A stretch of DNA of 64,000 bases from Peterkaempfera bronchialis. Its GTDB lineage: Bacteria > Actinomycetota > Actinomycetes > Streptomycetales > Streptomycetaceae. This document shows, in pieces, positions 19,093 through 27,282 of this stretch. The stretch covers positions 186,001-250,000 of the forward strand of contig NZ_CP031264.1 of NCBI RefSeq assembly GCF_003258605.2. The letters run 5' to 3'. Under the pieces are notes generated by a model that had not been told where the DNA came from, made no database searches, and saw nothing but the letters and a program-made list of their open reading frames with translations. Position numbers and translations under genes: made by a program. The stretch's first letter is position 1; each line of letters begins with the position of its first letter.

Positions 19093-19863
19093 CTAGCTCG
19101 CCGACTCCTGGCGACCGTCCGCCAGCAGGTCGTCGACCACCGTGGAGATGCCGTTCTCGACCGTGCAGCCGTAGTCGCCGACGGAGTACTCCCCGCCCAG
19201 GACCTCCACCAGCTTGAGGTCCACGCCGTTGACCGAGAGCACCGAGGTCAGCTGGACCTCGGCCGGGCCGAAGCACTTCCGCTTGAGGACGAAGTCCTTG
19301 GAGGTGTCGCGGGAGACGATCTCGAACGCCTTGAAACTCGGCCCATTGGCCTCGGGCAGCGCATGGACCTGGAGGTGCGGGTAGAGGGCCATGTCGGCCC
19401 ACGCCTCGTTGGAGTAGCCCTCCTCCGGCACCATCGAGATGTCGAAGATCAGCTCACCGGCCCGCTGGACGGTGCCCCGGACGCCGGCCTCGCCGTCCGT
19501 CAGCCGGATCTCACCGAAGTGCTTCGGGTAGCCCCACACCTCACGGCCGAAGGCCACGCTCCACGGCTGGTCCTCGTACTCGAAGTAGTAGTTGACCCCC
19601 ACATGGTCCTTGTAGCGGACCGGGATGACGACGCCGGAGTCATAGAAGGGTCCGGGGGTCGCGTTGCCGAAATCGGCGATCTGCACCACGAACCGGTCGT
19701 CGGCCAGCTCGAACGGGGTGGGCTCCAGCAGCGCCTGGAGGTTGGCGGCGTCGCCCCGGCAGTAGACCGAGAGGGTGCGGAGGTCCTCGGACCAGTAGGG
19801 CTGGTCGCCACTCGGGTATCCCAGGTACTTGAAGAAGTCCTTGACATCGTAGTTCTGCTTCAT
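19093..19863 (-). CDS. Acetoacetate decarboxylase (ADC) family protein
   Basis: 256 residues with the ADC fold. The Schiff-base lysine is kept as Lys114 in GREVWGYPKHFG, aligned with Lys115 of the clostridial enzyme (GRELSAYPKKLG, from memory). The neighbouring lysine that tunes its pKa there is His here, and the catalytic Glu of TESG is Asp (FYDSG). These changes suggest a related Schiff-base chemistry (another keto-acid decarboxylation, or an aldol/dehydration) rather than plain acetoacetate decarboxylation. It starts at ATG 19863 with GGGAG upstream and lies between the transporter genes and the GntR/SDR pair, so its substrate is probably what the transporter brings in. Confidence 0.82.
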   Translation of the reverse strand: MKQNYDVKDFFKYLGYPSGDQPYWSEDLRTLSVYCRGDAANLQALLEPTPFELADDRFVVQIADFGNATPGPFYDSGVVIPVRYKDHVGVNYYFEYEDQPWSVAFGREVWGYPKHFGEIRLTDGEAGVRGTVQRAGELIFDISMVPEEGYSNEAWADMALYPHLQVHALPEANGPSFKAFEIVSRDTSKDFVLKRKCFGPAEVQLTSVLSVNGVDLKLVEVLGGEYSVGDYGCTVENGISTVVDDLLADGRQESAS

Positions 19864-19910
19864 CGCCAACTCCCTTGGATGGTTTCGTCGTTGCGTGCCG
19901 CCGACGGACG

Positions 19911-20660
19911 TCAGTCGCGGCCGGCCTCGTGGATCCTGCGCAGGAACGCCTTCAGCTCCGGCGTGCCGGGCGAGTCGAAGATCTGCTCCGGGGGTCCCTG
20001 CTCCAGCACGGTGCCCCGGTGCAGGAAGCAGATCCTGGAGGAGATCTCGCGGGCGAAGGGCATCTCATGCGTCGTCATCATCATCGTGATGCCGTCGGCC
20101 GCCAGTTCGCGGACCAGGTTCAGCACCTCGATCACCAGCTCAGGGTCGAGCGCCGAGGTGATCTCGTCGAGCAGCAGCACCTCCGGGCGCATCAGCATGG
20201 CGCGGGCGATGGCCACGCGCTGCTGCTGCCCTCCCGAGAGCTGGTCGGGGTAGGCGTCGGCCTTGTCCTTCAGGCCCACCCGCTCCAGCATGACGCGCGC
20301 GTCGGCCTCCGCCTGGGCCTTGGTGGCGACCCCGGCCCGCACGGGGGTGAGGGTGCAGTTCCTCAGCACCGTCATATGCGGGAAGAGGTTGTAGCTCTGG
20401 AAGACGATCCCGACCCGGCGGCGCAGCCTGACCAGGTCGACCCCCTCGCCGGAGATGACGTCGCCATTGAGCGAGATCCTGCCGCCCTGGACCGCTTCGA
20501 GTCCGTTGACACAGCGCAGCAGGGTCGACTTCCCCGATCCCGAGGCGCCGATGAGGGTGACCACCTCGTGCCGGGCGACGGCGAGGTCCACCTGGTCGAG
20601 GACGGTGTTCTCCCCGTACTTCTTCGTCACCCGGTCGAGTTCCACGAATGCAGTCGTCAT
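19911..20660 (-). CDS. Amino-acid-type ABC transporter ATP-binding protein
   Basis: 249 residues of the GlnQ/HisP class. Walker A is GASGSGKST, the Q-loop is VFQSYNLFPHMT, the signature [14 protein letters not shown], Walker B LLLDEITSALDPE and the H-loop MTTHEM. Note Ile in place of the usual Pro after DE. It couples ATP hydrolysis to uptake through the permease encoded three bases upstream. The nearest class partners import polar amino acids, but the adjoining ADC-fold and SDR enzymes suggest a keto acid, opine-like or other carboxylate substrate. Confidence 0.9.
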   Translation of the reverse strand: MTTAFVELDRVTKKYGENTVLDQVDLAVARHEVVTLIGASGSGKSTLLRCVNGLEAVQGGRISLNGDVISGEGVDLVRLRRRVGIVFQSYNLFPHMTVLRNCTLTPVRAGVATKAQAEADARVMLERVGLKDKADAYPDQLSGGQQQRVAIARAMLMRPEVLLLDEITSALDPELVIEVLNLVRELAADGITMMMTTHEMPFAREISSRICFLHRGTVLEQGPPEQIFDSPGTPELKAFLRRIHEAGRD

Positions 20661-20663
20661 TGC

Positions 20664-21770
20664 TCAGACCTTCTTCAGCTTTGTGCCGGAGCGAGCCAGC
20701 AGGTAGTCGACGAAGCGGGTCTGCGGGATGGTGATGAGGACGAACACAAAGCACACGGCGGTCACCGCAGAGAGGTTGAAGTCATTCGCCGAGTAGATCT
20801 TCGCCTGGCTGAACGCGTCGATGATGCCGACGACGATCACCAGTGCGGTGTCCTTCTGGAGGCCGATGAACTGACTCAGCATCGGGGCGGCGATGTTCCG
20901 CGACATCTGCGGCAGGATGACGAATCTGAGCACGTCCGCCTGGGAGAGTCCCATGGAGAGCGCCGCCGAGGTCTGGCCCTTGTTGATGGACTCGATTCCG
21001 GCCCGGTACAGCTCGGCGTTGTACGCGCTGTAGGTGAGGGCCAGCGCCACGATCGCATAGACGACGGGGTCGCCCTTGCTGAGGACCGGGACATCGGTGA
21101 GCGGGAGTCCGAAGCACACCAGGTAGATCAGGACCACGGACGGAATGCCGCGGAAGATGTCGATGTAGGCGATGGAGAGGGCCCGGACCGGCCAGAACCC
21201 CTTGTCGGGCAGCAGCCTTCCGATGGCGAGGAGGAGTCCGAAGGCCATCGCCAGGATCTGTGCGCCGACGGCGATCTCGACATTGACGACCAGCGCCTTG
21301 AAGATGTCGACGAGGCTGCCGGTCATGAAGTCGACGTTGAAGAACGTCTTCTGCACCGCGCCGTCATTGGTGAAGACCAGCAGTCCGACCAGTGCGACGA
21401 CGGCCACGAATCCGGTCAGGCCGAGCGAGGAGATCGATGCGTTCCTGGACCGGGCGGCGGAGACCCGCGCCTCGGTGTAGCGGCGCTCGTCCCATTCCCG
21501 GTCCGACAGCTTGCTCCGGCGGTAGGCGGCCAGCAGCGGGCCGCCCAGGAGCAGGACCGGGAGGACGATGCCCAGGAGGAGGTGCAGCGGTCCGGCCGGG
21601 GTGAGTGCGGTGCCGACGAACTGGTAGCAGAGCACCACCGCCAGCAGGGCCAGCACGGCCGCGCTGCCGAGGTACTTGGCGGTGGAGAGCGGCCGGGCCG
21701 GGGAGGGCTCCTGGGCGTCGGGGAGTTCCGCTACGGCGGGTTCTCTTCGGGAGGTCCTGGTGTCCGCCAT
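20664..21770 (-). CDS. Amino-acid-type ABC transporter permease
   Basis: 368 residues, long for this HisM/GlnP family because of an N-terminal extension of ~100 residues with two extra spans. The core permease domain has the usual five spans, and the EAA loop near the C-terminal half is EQAxSxG-like: RAGIESINKGQTSAALSMGL. Its ATG shares one base with the stop of the binding-protein gene (TGATG), so the two are coupled. There is only one permease, so the channel is probably a homodimer. Confidence 0.88.
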   Translation of the reverse strand: MADTRTSRREPAVAELPDAQEPSPARPLSTAKYLGSAAVLALLAVVLCYQFVGTALTPAGPLHLLLGIVLPVLLLGGPLLAAYRRSKLSDREWDERRYTEARVSAARSRNASISSLGLTGFVAVVALVGLLVFTNDGAVQKTFFNVDFMTGSLVDIFKALVVNVEIAVGAQILAMAFGLLLAIGRLLPDKGFWPVRALSIAYIDIFRGIPSVVLIYLVCFGLPLTDVPVLSKGDPVVYAIVALALTYSAYNAELYRAGIESINKGQTSAALSMGLSQADVLRFVILPQMSRNIAAPMLSQFIGLQKDTALVIVVGIIDAFSQAKIYSANDFNLSAVTAVCFVFVLITIPQTRFVDYLLARSGTKLKKV

Positions 21771-22636
21771 CAGGAGCTCCAGTCGGGGAGCTTGGTGGGG
21801 TCACCGCCGAGGATCGGGTTGAGCCACTTGTCCATGATGGCCTTGAGGGTTCCGTCCTTCTTCATGTCGGCGAGGATCAGATCGACCGCCTCGACCTTGG
21901 ACGAGCCCTTGGGGAAGAGGGCGGCGACATCGCCGCCGACCGGGTACTTGCCGAGCACTTCGAGCTTGCCGCCCGACTTCGCGGCCCTCGGCATGACGGT
22001 CGCGGTGTCGTTCAGCGCCGCGTCGATCTGGCCAGCGAGCAGGGCGTTGAAGAGGTCGTCGTTGGAGTTGAAGACCCGTACCTTCCGGGGCTTCAAGGTG
22101 TCGTCGACGAACTTCAGCTGCACCGACCCGGCCAGCACGCCCACGGTCGCGTTCTTGATGGAGTCCTGGGTGAGCTTCGATCCCGTCTTGACCAGGACGC
22201 CCGTCTCATAGGTGTTGTACGGGGTCGAGAAATCCACGACCTTGCGGCGCTCCGGGGTGTTGTAGATGTCCCAGACCGCGAAGTCGAAGTTCGATGCCTT
22301 GGCTGTCACCAGGGCTTCGAAGGAGGCGTTGACCAGGTGGATCTTCTTGAGACCGGCCCGGTTCGCTATCTCCGCGTCAAGGCAGTACATATAGCCGCCG
22401 TCGACGGAGTCGAGCGTGTTGCCCCGGTAACCGGCCGGGTAGGGCAGCGATGCGGCGACGGTGAGCGCACCGCTCTGAATGGTGTCCATCTTGTGGATCG
22501 GCGGGTTGTCGGTGACCGTGCAGTCCCCGAACGACCCCTTTCCCGGTGCGGCCTCCGAGGGATGGCCTGAGCAACCCGTGAGCGCGAGCAGTCCGGCGAC
22601 CGCAGCGGCAATGCCGGACCAGAGCGACTTCTTCAC
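21770..22636 (-). CDS. ABC transporter substrate-binding lipoprotein (SBP family 3)
   Basis: 288 residues. The signal peptide ends in the lipobox LTGCSG, so the protein is membrane-anchored. Family 3 features follow: LTVAASLPYPAGY, MYCLDAEIANRAGLKKIHLVNASFEALVTAKASNFDFAVWDIYNTPERRKVVDFSTPY, and GVLAGSVQLKFVDD. These bind polar amino acids or similar carboxylates. It is the first gene of the reverse-strand run and lies behind the inverted-repeat cluster at 22698-22726. Confidence 0.9.
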   Translation of the reverse strand: MKKSLWSGIAAAVAGLLALTGCSGHPSEAAPGKGSFGDCTVTDNPPIHKMDTIQSGALTVAASLPYPAGYRGNTLDSVDGGYMYCLDAEIANRAGLKKIHLVNASFEALVTAKASNFDFAVWDIYNTPERRKVVDFSTPYNTYETGVLVKTGSKLTQDSIKNATVGVLAGSVQLKFVDDTLKPRKVRVFNSNDDLFNALLAGQIDAALNDTATVMPRAAKSGGKLEVLGKYPVGGDVAALFPKGSSKVEAVDLILADMKKDGTLKAIMDKWLNPILGGDPTKLPDWSS

Positions 22637-22941
22637 CTAGCACCTCGTCTCGTAGGACCTTTTCGGCGTCGGCCAGTCGGCGCCAAGTCCCCCGACATCA
22701 GTGGTATTCCACTGACATTTCAGTGATGTGGCCGTCACGCTACACGACGGCCGGTGGGCTGCCTAGAGCTGATTTCGACCGTGATCAATCGGAGACCAAG
22801 CGCCCCGGCCGCCCCCTGACGCTGCCGCAGCGTGACCTGACGGCAACTGATCAAGCCCTGGCGCAGCCTCCTGTCATCTGCTCCTATATGACATGCACTG
22901 CACATCCGTATGTGTGTACTGATCCAGGGAGGATCCTCACC
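22637..22941. other. 305-bp divergent intergenic region
   Basis: No gene is seen between the binding-protein gene and the subtilase. It contains the operator cluster at 22698-22726 near the binding-protein side. A TATATG hexamer around 22887 and a strong AGGGAGG ribosome site (22926-22932) lie on the subtilase side. Confidence 0.6.
22698..22726. promoter_or_regulatory. Three alternating TCAGTG half-sites (GntR operator candidate)
   Basis: TCAGTGG (22698-22704), CCACTGA (22709-22715) and TCAGTGA (22720-22726) are spaced 11 bases apart with 4-base gaps. Any neighbouring pair forms a palindrome, so two overlapping dimer sites on one face of the helix are offered. The site lies 62-90 bp upstream of the ABC operon start; the FadR-type regulator at 18311-19000 is the expected binder. 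Confidence 0.6.
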
Positions 22942-25900
22942 GTGGTGTTTCGTCACAGGTCCCGGCTGATCGGCCTGGTCCTGGGCCCAGCCGTCGCCGG
23001 TGCGACCGTCTTCGCCGGGGCGATACCCGCCCAGGCCGCCGCACCCGTTGACCGGGAGCAGGTCATCACCGGCTCCGACCAGAGCGGACCCGGCGCCGAC
23101 AGCGCCGCGTTCACCGACGGCCTGTACATCGTCCAGTTGGACGACGCCCCCGTCGCCTCCTACGAAGGCGAGATCAGCGGCCTGGCCGCCACCCGCCCGG
23201 AGCCCGGGGAGAAGGTCGACCCCGACTCCGCAGCGACCAAGTCCTACCGCGCCCACCTCGACAAGCAGCGCCGCGAGGCGCTGGCCGGGGTGCCCGGCGT
23301 GCAGCCGCTCTACACCTACGACTACGCCTTCAACGGCTTCGCCGCGAACCTGACCGCCAAGCAGGCGGCCAAGCTCGCGGCCGAGGACGGGGTGGCGGCC
23401 CTGGAGAAGAACCAGCTGCTCACGCTGGACACCGTCTCCACCGCCGACTTCCTCGGTCTGGCCGGCCAGGGCGGCGCCTGGGAGCGGCAGTTCCGCGGCG
23501 ATGCGCACGCCGGCGAGGGCGTCGTGATCGGCATGGTCGACTCCGGCTACTCACCGGACAACCCGCTCTTCGCGCCGCTGCCCGAGCCCCGGCCGGACGC
23601 CAAGCTCATCAAGCGCAAGTGGAAGGGCAGCTGCGACAGCGGCACCTCCTCGAAGATCACCTGCAACAACAAGGTGATCGGTGCCCACTACTACCGGCAG
23701 GGCGTCAAGGCGATACCGGAGGAGTACGACTCGCCGCGCGACTACGGCGGCCACGGCACCCACACCGCCTCCACCGCCGCCGGCGACCACGGCGTGCCGG
23801 CGTCGATCAACGGCGGCTCGGTCGGCGAGGCCACCGGTATGGCACCGGCCGCCCGGCTCGCCGTCTACAAGGTCTGCTGGAGCATCGACTACGCGGGGGG
23901 CAACTCCTGCGCCAGCGTGGACACGGTGGCCGCCATCAACCAGGCGGTCGCGGATGGTGTGGATGTCATCAACTACTCCATCTCCGGCTCCACCACCTCT
24001 GCGGTGAACTCCGTCGAGTCGGCCTTCTTCAATGCCGCGCGGGCGGGCGTGTTCGTCTCCGCCTCGGCCGGCAACGACGGGGACAAGGGCGCCAGCACGG
24101 TCGCCCACAACGCCCCGTGGGAGATGACCGTCGCCGCGTCCACCCATGACCGCGGCTACCGCACCACCCTGACGCTGGGCGACGGCCGCACCTTCACCGG
24201 TGTCGGCGTCGGCGCCGCCGTGCCCTCCGCCCCGCTGGTGAACTCCTCGGCGGTGGGCAAGGCCGGTGCCGACCCGAGCGAGGTCGAGCTCTGCTTCTCC
24301 GGCACCCTCGACCCGGTCAAGACGGCCGGCAGGATCGTGGTGTGCAAGCGCGGCACCAACGACCGCGTCGACAAGTCGCGCGCGGTCCAGCAGGCCGGCG
24401 GTGCCGGGCTGGTGCTGTGGAACCCCTCGGCCAACTCCCTCAACGCCGACTTCCACTATGTGCCGACGGTGCACGTCGACCACCTGGCCGGACCGCAGAT
24501 CGCGGCCTACGCGGCCTCCTCCGGCGCCACCGCCTCGCTCTCGGCCTCGGAGGTCTACAAGGCCCCGGCGCCGCAGATGGCCGGGTTCTCCTCCTACGGC
24601 CCGGCGCTGGCCGGCAACGGCGACCTGCTCAAGCCGGACATCACCGCACCCGGGGTGGATGTCATCGCGGGTGTCGCCCCGGTGTCCTCCGAGGGCAACC
24701 AGTTCGGCGTGATGTCGGGCACCTCGATGTCCAGCCCGCACATCGCCGGCATCGCCGCCCTGCTGATCTCCAAGAACCCCAAGTGGTCGCCGGCCGAGGT
24801 GAAGTCCGCGCTGATGACCACGGCGTACCAGAGCGACAACCAGGGCGCCCCGATCAAGGACGCCGCAGGCTCCAACGCCACCCCGCTCAACTTCGGCGCC
24901 GGCCACGTGGACCCGCCGAAGGCGTTCGACCCGGGCCTGGTCTACGACTCCGGCTGGAAGGACTGGCAGAAGTACATCTGCGCCATCGGCCAGCAGCTGC
25001 CCGCCGACACCAAGGCCAAGAGCTGCGACAAGGTCAAGAAGACCGACCCGAGCGACCTCAACTACCCGTCCATCGCGATCGGCGCCCTGGCCGGTTCGCA
25101 GACGGTGTACCGCGAGGTGACCAACGTGGCGGCCGACAAGTCCACCTATGACGTCAGGGTCTCGGCTCCGGCCGGGTTCACCGCCAAGGTCAGCCCGAGC
25201 ACCCTCACGCTCAAGCCGGGTGCGTCCAAGGAGTTCAAGGTCACCCTGACCCGCACCACCGCGCCGCTGGGCAGCTACGCCTTCGGCTCGCTCACCCTGA
25301 CCGACGGCCGGCATGTGGTCCGCAGCCCGATCGCGGTCAAGGCGGTGGCCATCGCCGCCCCGGCCGCCGTGAACGTCGCCCAGGCCAAGGCGTCGGGCAA
25401 GGTCACGCTGGAGGCGCAGGCCGGCTACGCCGGCACGATGAACGCCAAGGTCCGGGGGCTGAAGGCCGCCGACGTCACCACGTACGCGCTGAAGAACGCC
25501 AACGGCGGCGGCTTCACCTCCAGCCGCCCGGCGGCCTCGGACCAGGTCGCCGCGCAGACCGTCACGGTGCCCGCCGGGACCAAGGCGCTGCGGCTCGCCA
25601 CCTTCGCGTCGGACTACCCGGCCGACACCGACGTGGACCTGTACCTCTACAAGCAGTCGGCCACCGGGGCGCTCACCCTGACCGCCACCAGCGCCAACGA
25701 CGGCTCGGACGAGGCGATCCAGGTGTCCGACCCGAGCGCCGGGGACTGGGTGCTCTTCGCCCACCTCTACTCCGCCCCGTCGACCGGAGGTGCGGCCAAG
25801 GTGGCCGTCAACTCCTGGGTGCTGGGGGACGGTTCGGCGATCGGCACCACCCTGAGCCCGGCCACGGCCAAGGTGAAGATCGGCGGCACCGCCTCCTTCA

Positions 25901-26010
25901 CGCTGGCCTGGTCCGGCCTGGCGACCGGTAAGCGCTACCTCGGCACGGTCTCCTACGACGACGGCTCGGCGCTGCTGGGCAGCACCACCGTCCAGGTGGC
26001 CACCGGCTGA
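22942..26010 (+). CDS. Secreted subtilisin-family (S8) serine protease with PA and C-terminal domains
   Basis: 1022 residues. Signal peptide ~1-32 (ending IPAQAA), inhibitor-I9 propeptide (~50-145: GLYIVQLDDAPVASYEG, YAFNGFAANLTAKQA), then the catalytic domain with Asp200 (GMVDSGYSPD), His271 (GGHGTHTAST) and Ser595 (SGTSMSSPHIAG). A PA domain (~440-540) is inserted between His and Ser, as in pyrolysin/plant-type subtilases. An FN3-like domain (~700-790) and a pre-peptidase-C-like tail (DTDVDLYLYKQSATGALTLT) follow. GTG 22942 is chosen because AGGGAGG stands nine bases upstream and it starts the signal peptide. An extracellular endopeptidase; the triad is intact. Confidence 0.93.
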   Translation: MVFRHRSRLIGLVLGPAVAGATVFAGAIPAQAAAPVDREQVITGSDQSGPGADSAAFTDGLYIVQLDDAPVASYEGEISGLAATRPEPGEKVDPDSAATKSYRAHLDKQRREALAGVPGVQPLYTYDYAFNGFAANLTAKQAAKLAAEDGVAALEKNQLLTLDTVSTADFLGLAGQGGAWERQFRGDAHAGEGVVIGMVDSGYSPDNPLFAPLPEPRPDAKLIKRKWKGSCDSGTSSKITCNNKVIGAHYYRQGVKAIPEEYDSPRDYGGHGTHTASTAAGDHGVPASINGGSVGEATGMAPAARLAVYKVCWSIDYAGGNSCASVDTVAAINQAVADGVDVINYSISGSTTSAVNSVESAFFNAARAGVFVSASAGNDGDKGASTVAHNAPWEMTVAASTHDRGYRTTLTLGDGRTFTGVGVGAAVPSAPLVNSSAVGKAGADPSEVELCFSGTLDPVKTAGRIVVCKRGTNDRVDKSRAVQQAGGAGLVLWNPSANSLNADFHYVPTVHVDHLAGPQIAAYAASSGATASLSASEVYKAPAPQMAGFSSYGPALAGNGDLLKPDITAPGVDVIAGVAPVSSEGNQFGVMSGTSMSSPHIAGIAALLISKNPKWSPAEVKSALMTTAYQSDNQGAPIKDAAGSNATPLNFGAGHVDPPKAFDPGLVYDSGWKDWQKYICAIGQQLPADTKAKSCDKVKKTDPSDLNYPSIAIGALAGSQTVYREVTNVAADKSTYDVRVSAPAGFTAKVSPSTLTLKPGASKEFKVTLTRTTAPLGSYAFGSLTLTDGRHVVRSPIAVKAVAIAAPAAVNVAQAKASGKVTLEAQAGYAGTMNAKVRGLKAADVTTYALKNANGGGFTSSRPAASDQVAAQTVTVPAGTKALRLATFASDYPADTDVDLYLYKQSATGALTLTATSANDGSDEAIQVSDPSAGDWVLFAHLYSAPSTGGAAKVAVNSWVLGDGSAIGTTLSPATAKVKIGGTASFTLAWSGLATGKRYLGTVSYDDGSALLGSTTVQVATG

Positions 26011-26039
26011 CACAACACCGGCTGACAGAAGTACCAGGG

Positions 26040-26067
26040 AGGGCGGGGTCCACAGCGGCCCCGCCCT
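26040..26067. terminator. Hairpin terminator between convergent subtilase and IclR genes
   Basis: AGGGCGGGG (26040-26048) pairs perfectly with CCCCGCCCT (26059-26067) across a 10-base loop, 29 bases past the subtilase stop. It can end transcription from both sides. Confidence 0.7.
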
Positions 26068-26088
26068 CTGCCATTCCCCGAGGTCCCG

Positions 26089-26895
26089 TCAGCCGGAGGC
26101 GGCGGGAGGCTCGGGTGGGCGGCGCTGCTCGGGAGGGAGCAGCAGGACCTCCAGTCCGGCGGCGGCGCCCCGCGCCATGGCGAGGAACCACGGGATGCGC
26201 TCATCGGTGATCACCGAGGGGGTGGCCCGCAGCGCGAGCGCGCTGTGCACCTGCCCGGAGGCGTCCAGGATCGGGACCGCGAGGGTGCGCACCCCGGCGG
26301 CGGACTCGCCGTCGTTGAGCGCATGGCCGGCGGCCCGCACCCGTTCCAGTTCGGCCCGCAGCTCGCCGAGGTCCACGATGGTGCGGCCGGTGTGCGCCTG
26401 GAGCGGCCCCAGCGCCTCCAGGTCGTCCTCTCCTGGGCGGGCCCAGGCCAGCAGCACCTTGCCGAGCGCGGTGGAGTGCAGCGGGCGGGCCAGTCCCGCG
26501 CTGGAGTCGGCGGGTACGGAGCCACCTGCCACGATGACGGCGTGCCGGCCGTTGCGGATGGCCAGGTCGGCGGTGGTCGAGGTGCGTTCGGCCAGCACCT
26601 CCAGTTCGCGGTCGGCCAGGTGCAGACCGCGCTGGTAGTAGGAGAGCCGGCCCAGTTCGGTGACGGCGGGGCCGAGCCGGTAGCGGGAGCTGCGGGGGCC
26701 CTGTTCCAGGAAGCCGGCGCTGACCAGGGTGCGGGCCAGGCGGTGGGTGGTGGAGACCGACAGGTGGAGCCGCCGTGCCAGGTGGGAGGCGCTCAACTCC
26801 GGGCCGTCGTCGCGGAAGCAGGCCAGCACGCCCAGGGCTCGGTGGACGGCCTGGGCGCCGGAGGGGCGCTGCTCGGGTGCTGCTGATCCATCCAT
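26089..26895 (-). CDS. IclR-family transcriptional regulator
   Basis: 268 residues: winged helix (AVHRALGVLACFRDDGPELSASHLARRLHLSVSTTHRLARTL) and IclR effector domain with the ligand-pocket block LHSTALGKVLLAWARP and a later GVRTLAVPILDASG strand. It is divergent from the sulfur operon leader peptide, whose start is 129 bp away, so it probably controls that operon. An imperfect palindrome at 26984-26999 is one possible site. The N-terminus is short and the ribosome site before ATG 26895 is weak. The effector is unknown. Confidence 0.82.
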   Translation of the reverse strand: MDGSAAPEQRPSGAQAVHRALGVLACFRDDGPELSASHLARRLHLSVSTTHRLARTLVSAGFLEQGPRSSRYRLGPAVTELGRLSYYQRGLHLADRELEVLAERTSTTADLAIRNGRHAVIVAGGSVPADSSAGLARPLHSTALGKVLLAWARPGEDDLEALGPLQAHTGRTIVDLGELRAELERVRAAGHALNDGESAAGVRTLAVPILDASGQVHSALALRATPSVITDERIPWFLAMARGAAAGLEVLLLPPEQRRPPEPPAASG

Positions 26896-26983
26896 AGGGG
26901 CAGTGTGCCAGCTCCGCCGGGACGCCAGGGTTTTCACAATGTGGCAATACTGACGTGAGAGCATCATCGGCGAGGAGCCATTC

Positions 26984-26999
26984 GGGACCACTGGTTCCC
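26984..26999. promoter_or_regulatory. Imperfect palindrome GGGACCACTGGTTCCC
   Basis: A 16-bp inverted repeat with a one-base bulge ends 25 bases before the leader-peptide start in the divergent IclR/sulfur-operon promoter region. It could be an operator, or a hairpin at the 5' end of the mRNA. Confidence 0.35.
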
Positions 27000-27024
27000 A
27001 CCATGTGGAGAGGAGGAGCCGCAG

Positions 27025-27132
27025 ATGCCGTACCGGCTGCCGCATGCCCTCCCCCACCGGCCGGCCGCGCCGCTGCTCACCGTGCGGCGCCATATCGACC
27101 TGGTCCGCGTCGCCGCCACCGGCTGTCGCTGA
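27025..27132 (+). CDS. Cysteine-responsive leader peptide of the sulfur operon
   Basis: A 35-codon ORF with AGGAGG eight bases before its ATG. Its second half reads VRRHIDLVRVAATGCR and then stops. The [R/H]RHxDLxRVxxxxCR pattern with a Cys next to the stop is the conserved signature of small leader peptides in front of actinobacterial sulfur-assimilation operons. A ribosome waiting for Cys-tRNA at the penultimate codons would change mRNA accessibility downstream, so the operon is likely switched on by cysteine shortage. It precedes the first structural gene by 150 bases. The peptide class is recognised by motif; the mechanism here is inferred. Confidence 0.85.
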   Translation: MPYRLPHALPHRPAAPLLTVRRHIDLVRVAATGCR

Positions 27133-27271
27133 CCCCTCGCCGCAGGCCGGGCCTCCGCCCCGTGCCTTCTGCCCCGCCGCCGCGCCCTGCCGCCGCGTCC
27201 CGCCCCTGTCGAGCCCCGCCCTGCCGCGCCCCGTCGCGCCCCGGCCGAGGGTTCGCTCCGCCCTGCCGTAC
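27133..27271 (+). promoter_or_regulatory. C-rich, G-poor attenuator-like stretch between leader peptide and first gene
   Basis: About 140 bases after the leader stop are strongly C over G (runs such as CCCCGCCGCCGCGCCC, CCCGCCCCTG, GCCCCGCCC) and lack a strong hairpin. Such a bubble is typical of a Rho-utilisation site. Rho would end transcription here when ribosomes leave normally and be blocked when the leader ribosome stalls. It then ends in CGGAG, the ribosome site of the next gene. Confidence 0.45.
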
Positions 27272-27282
27272 GGAGTTGCCGC

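Noticed and set aside
22723-22941. N-terminal extension of the subtilase upstream of GTG 22942
   Set aside because: The extension would place a signal peptide internally; GTG 22942 has AGGGAGG at proper spacing and begins the signal sequence.
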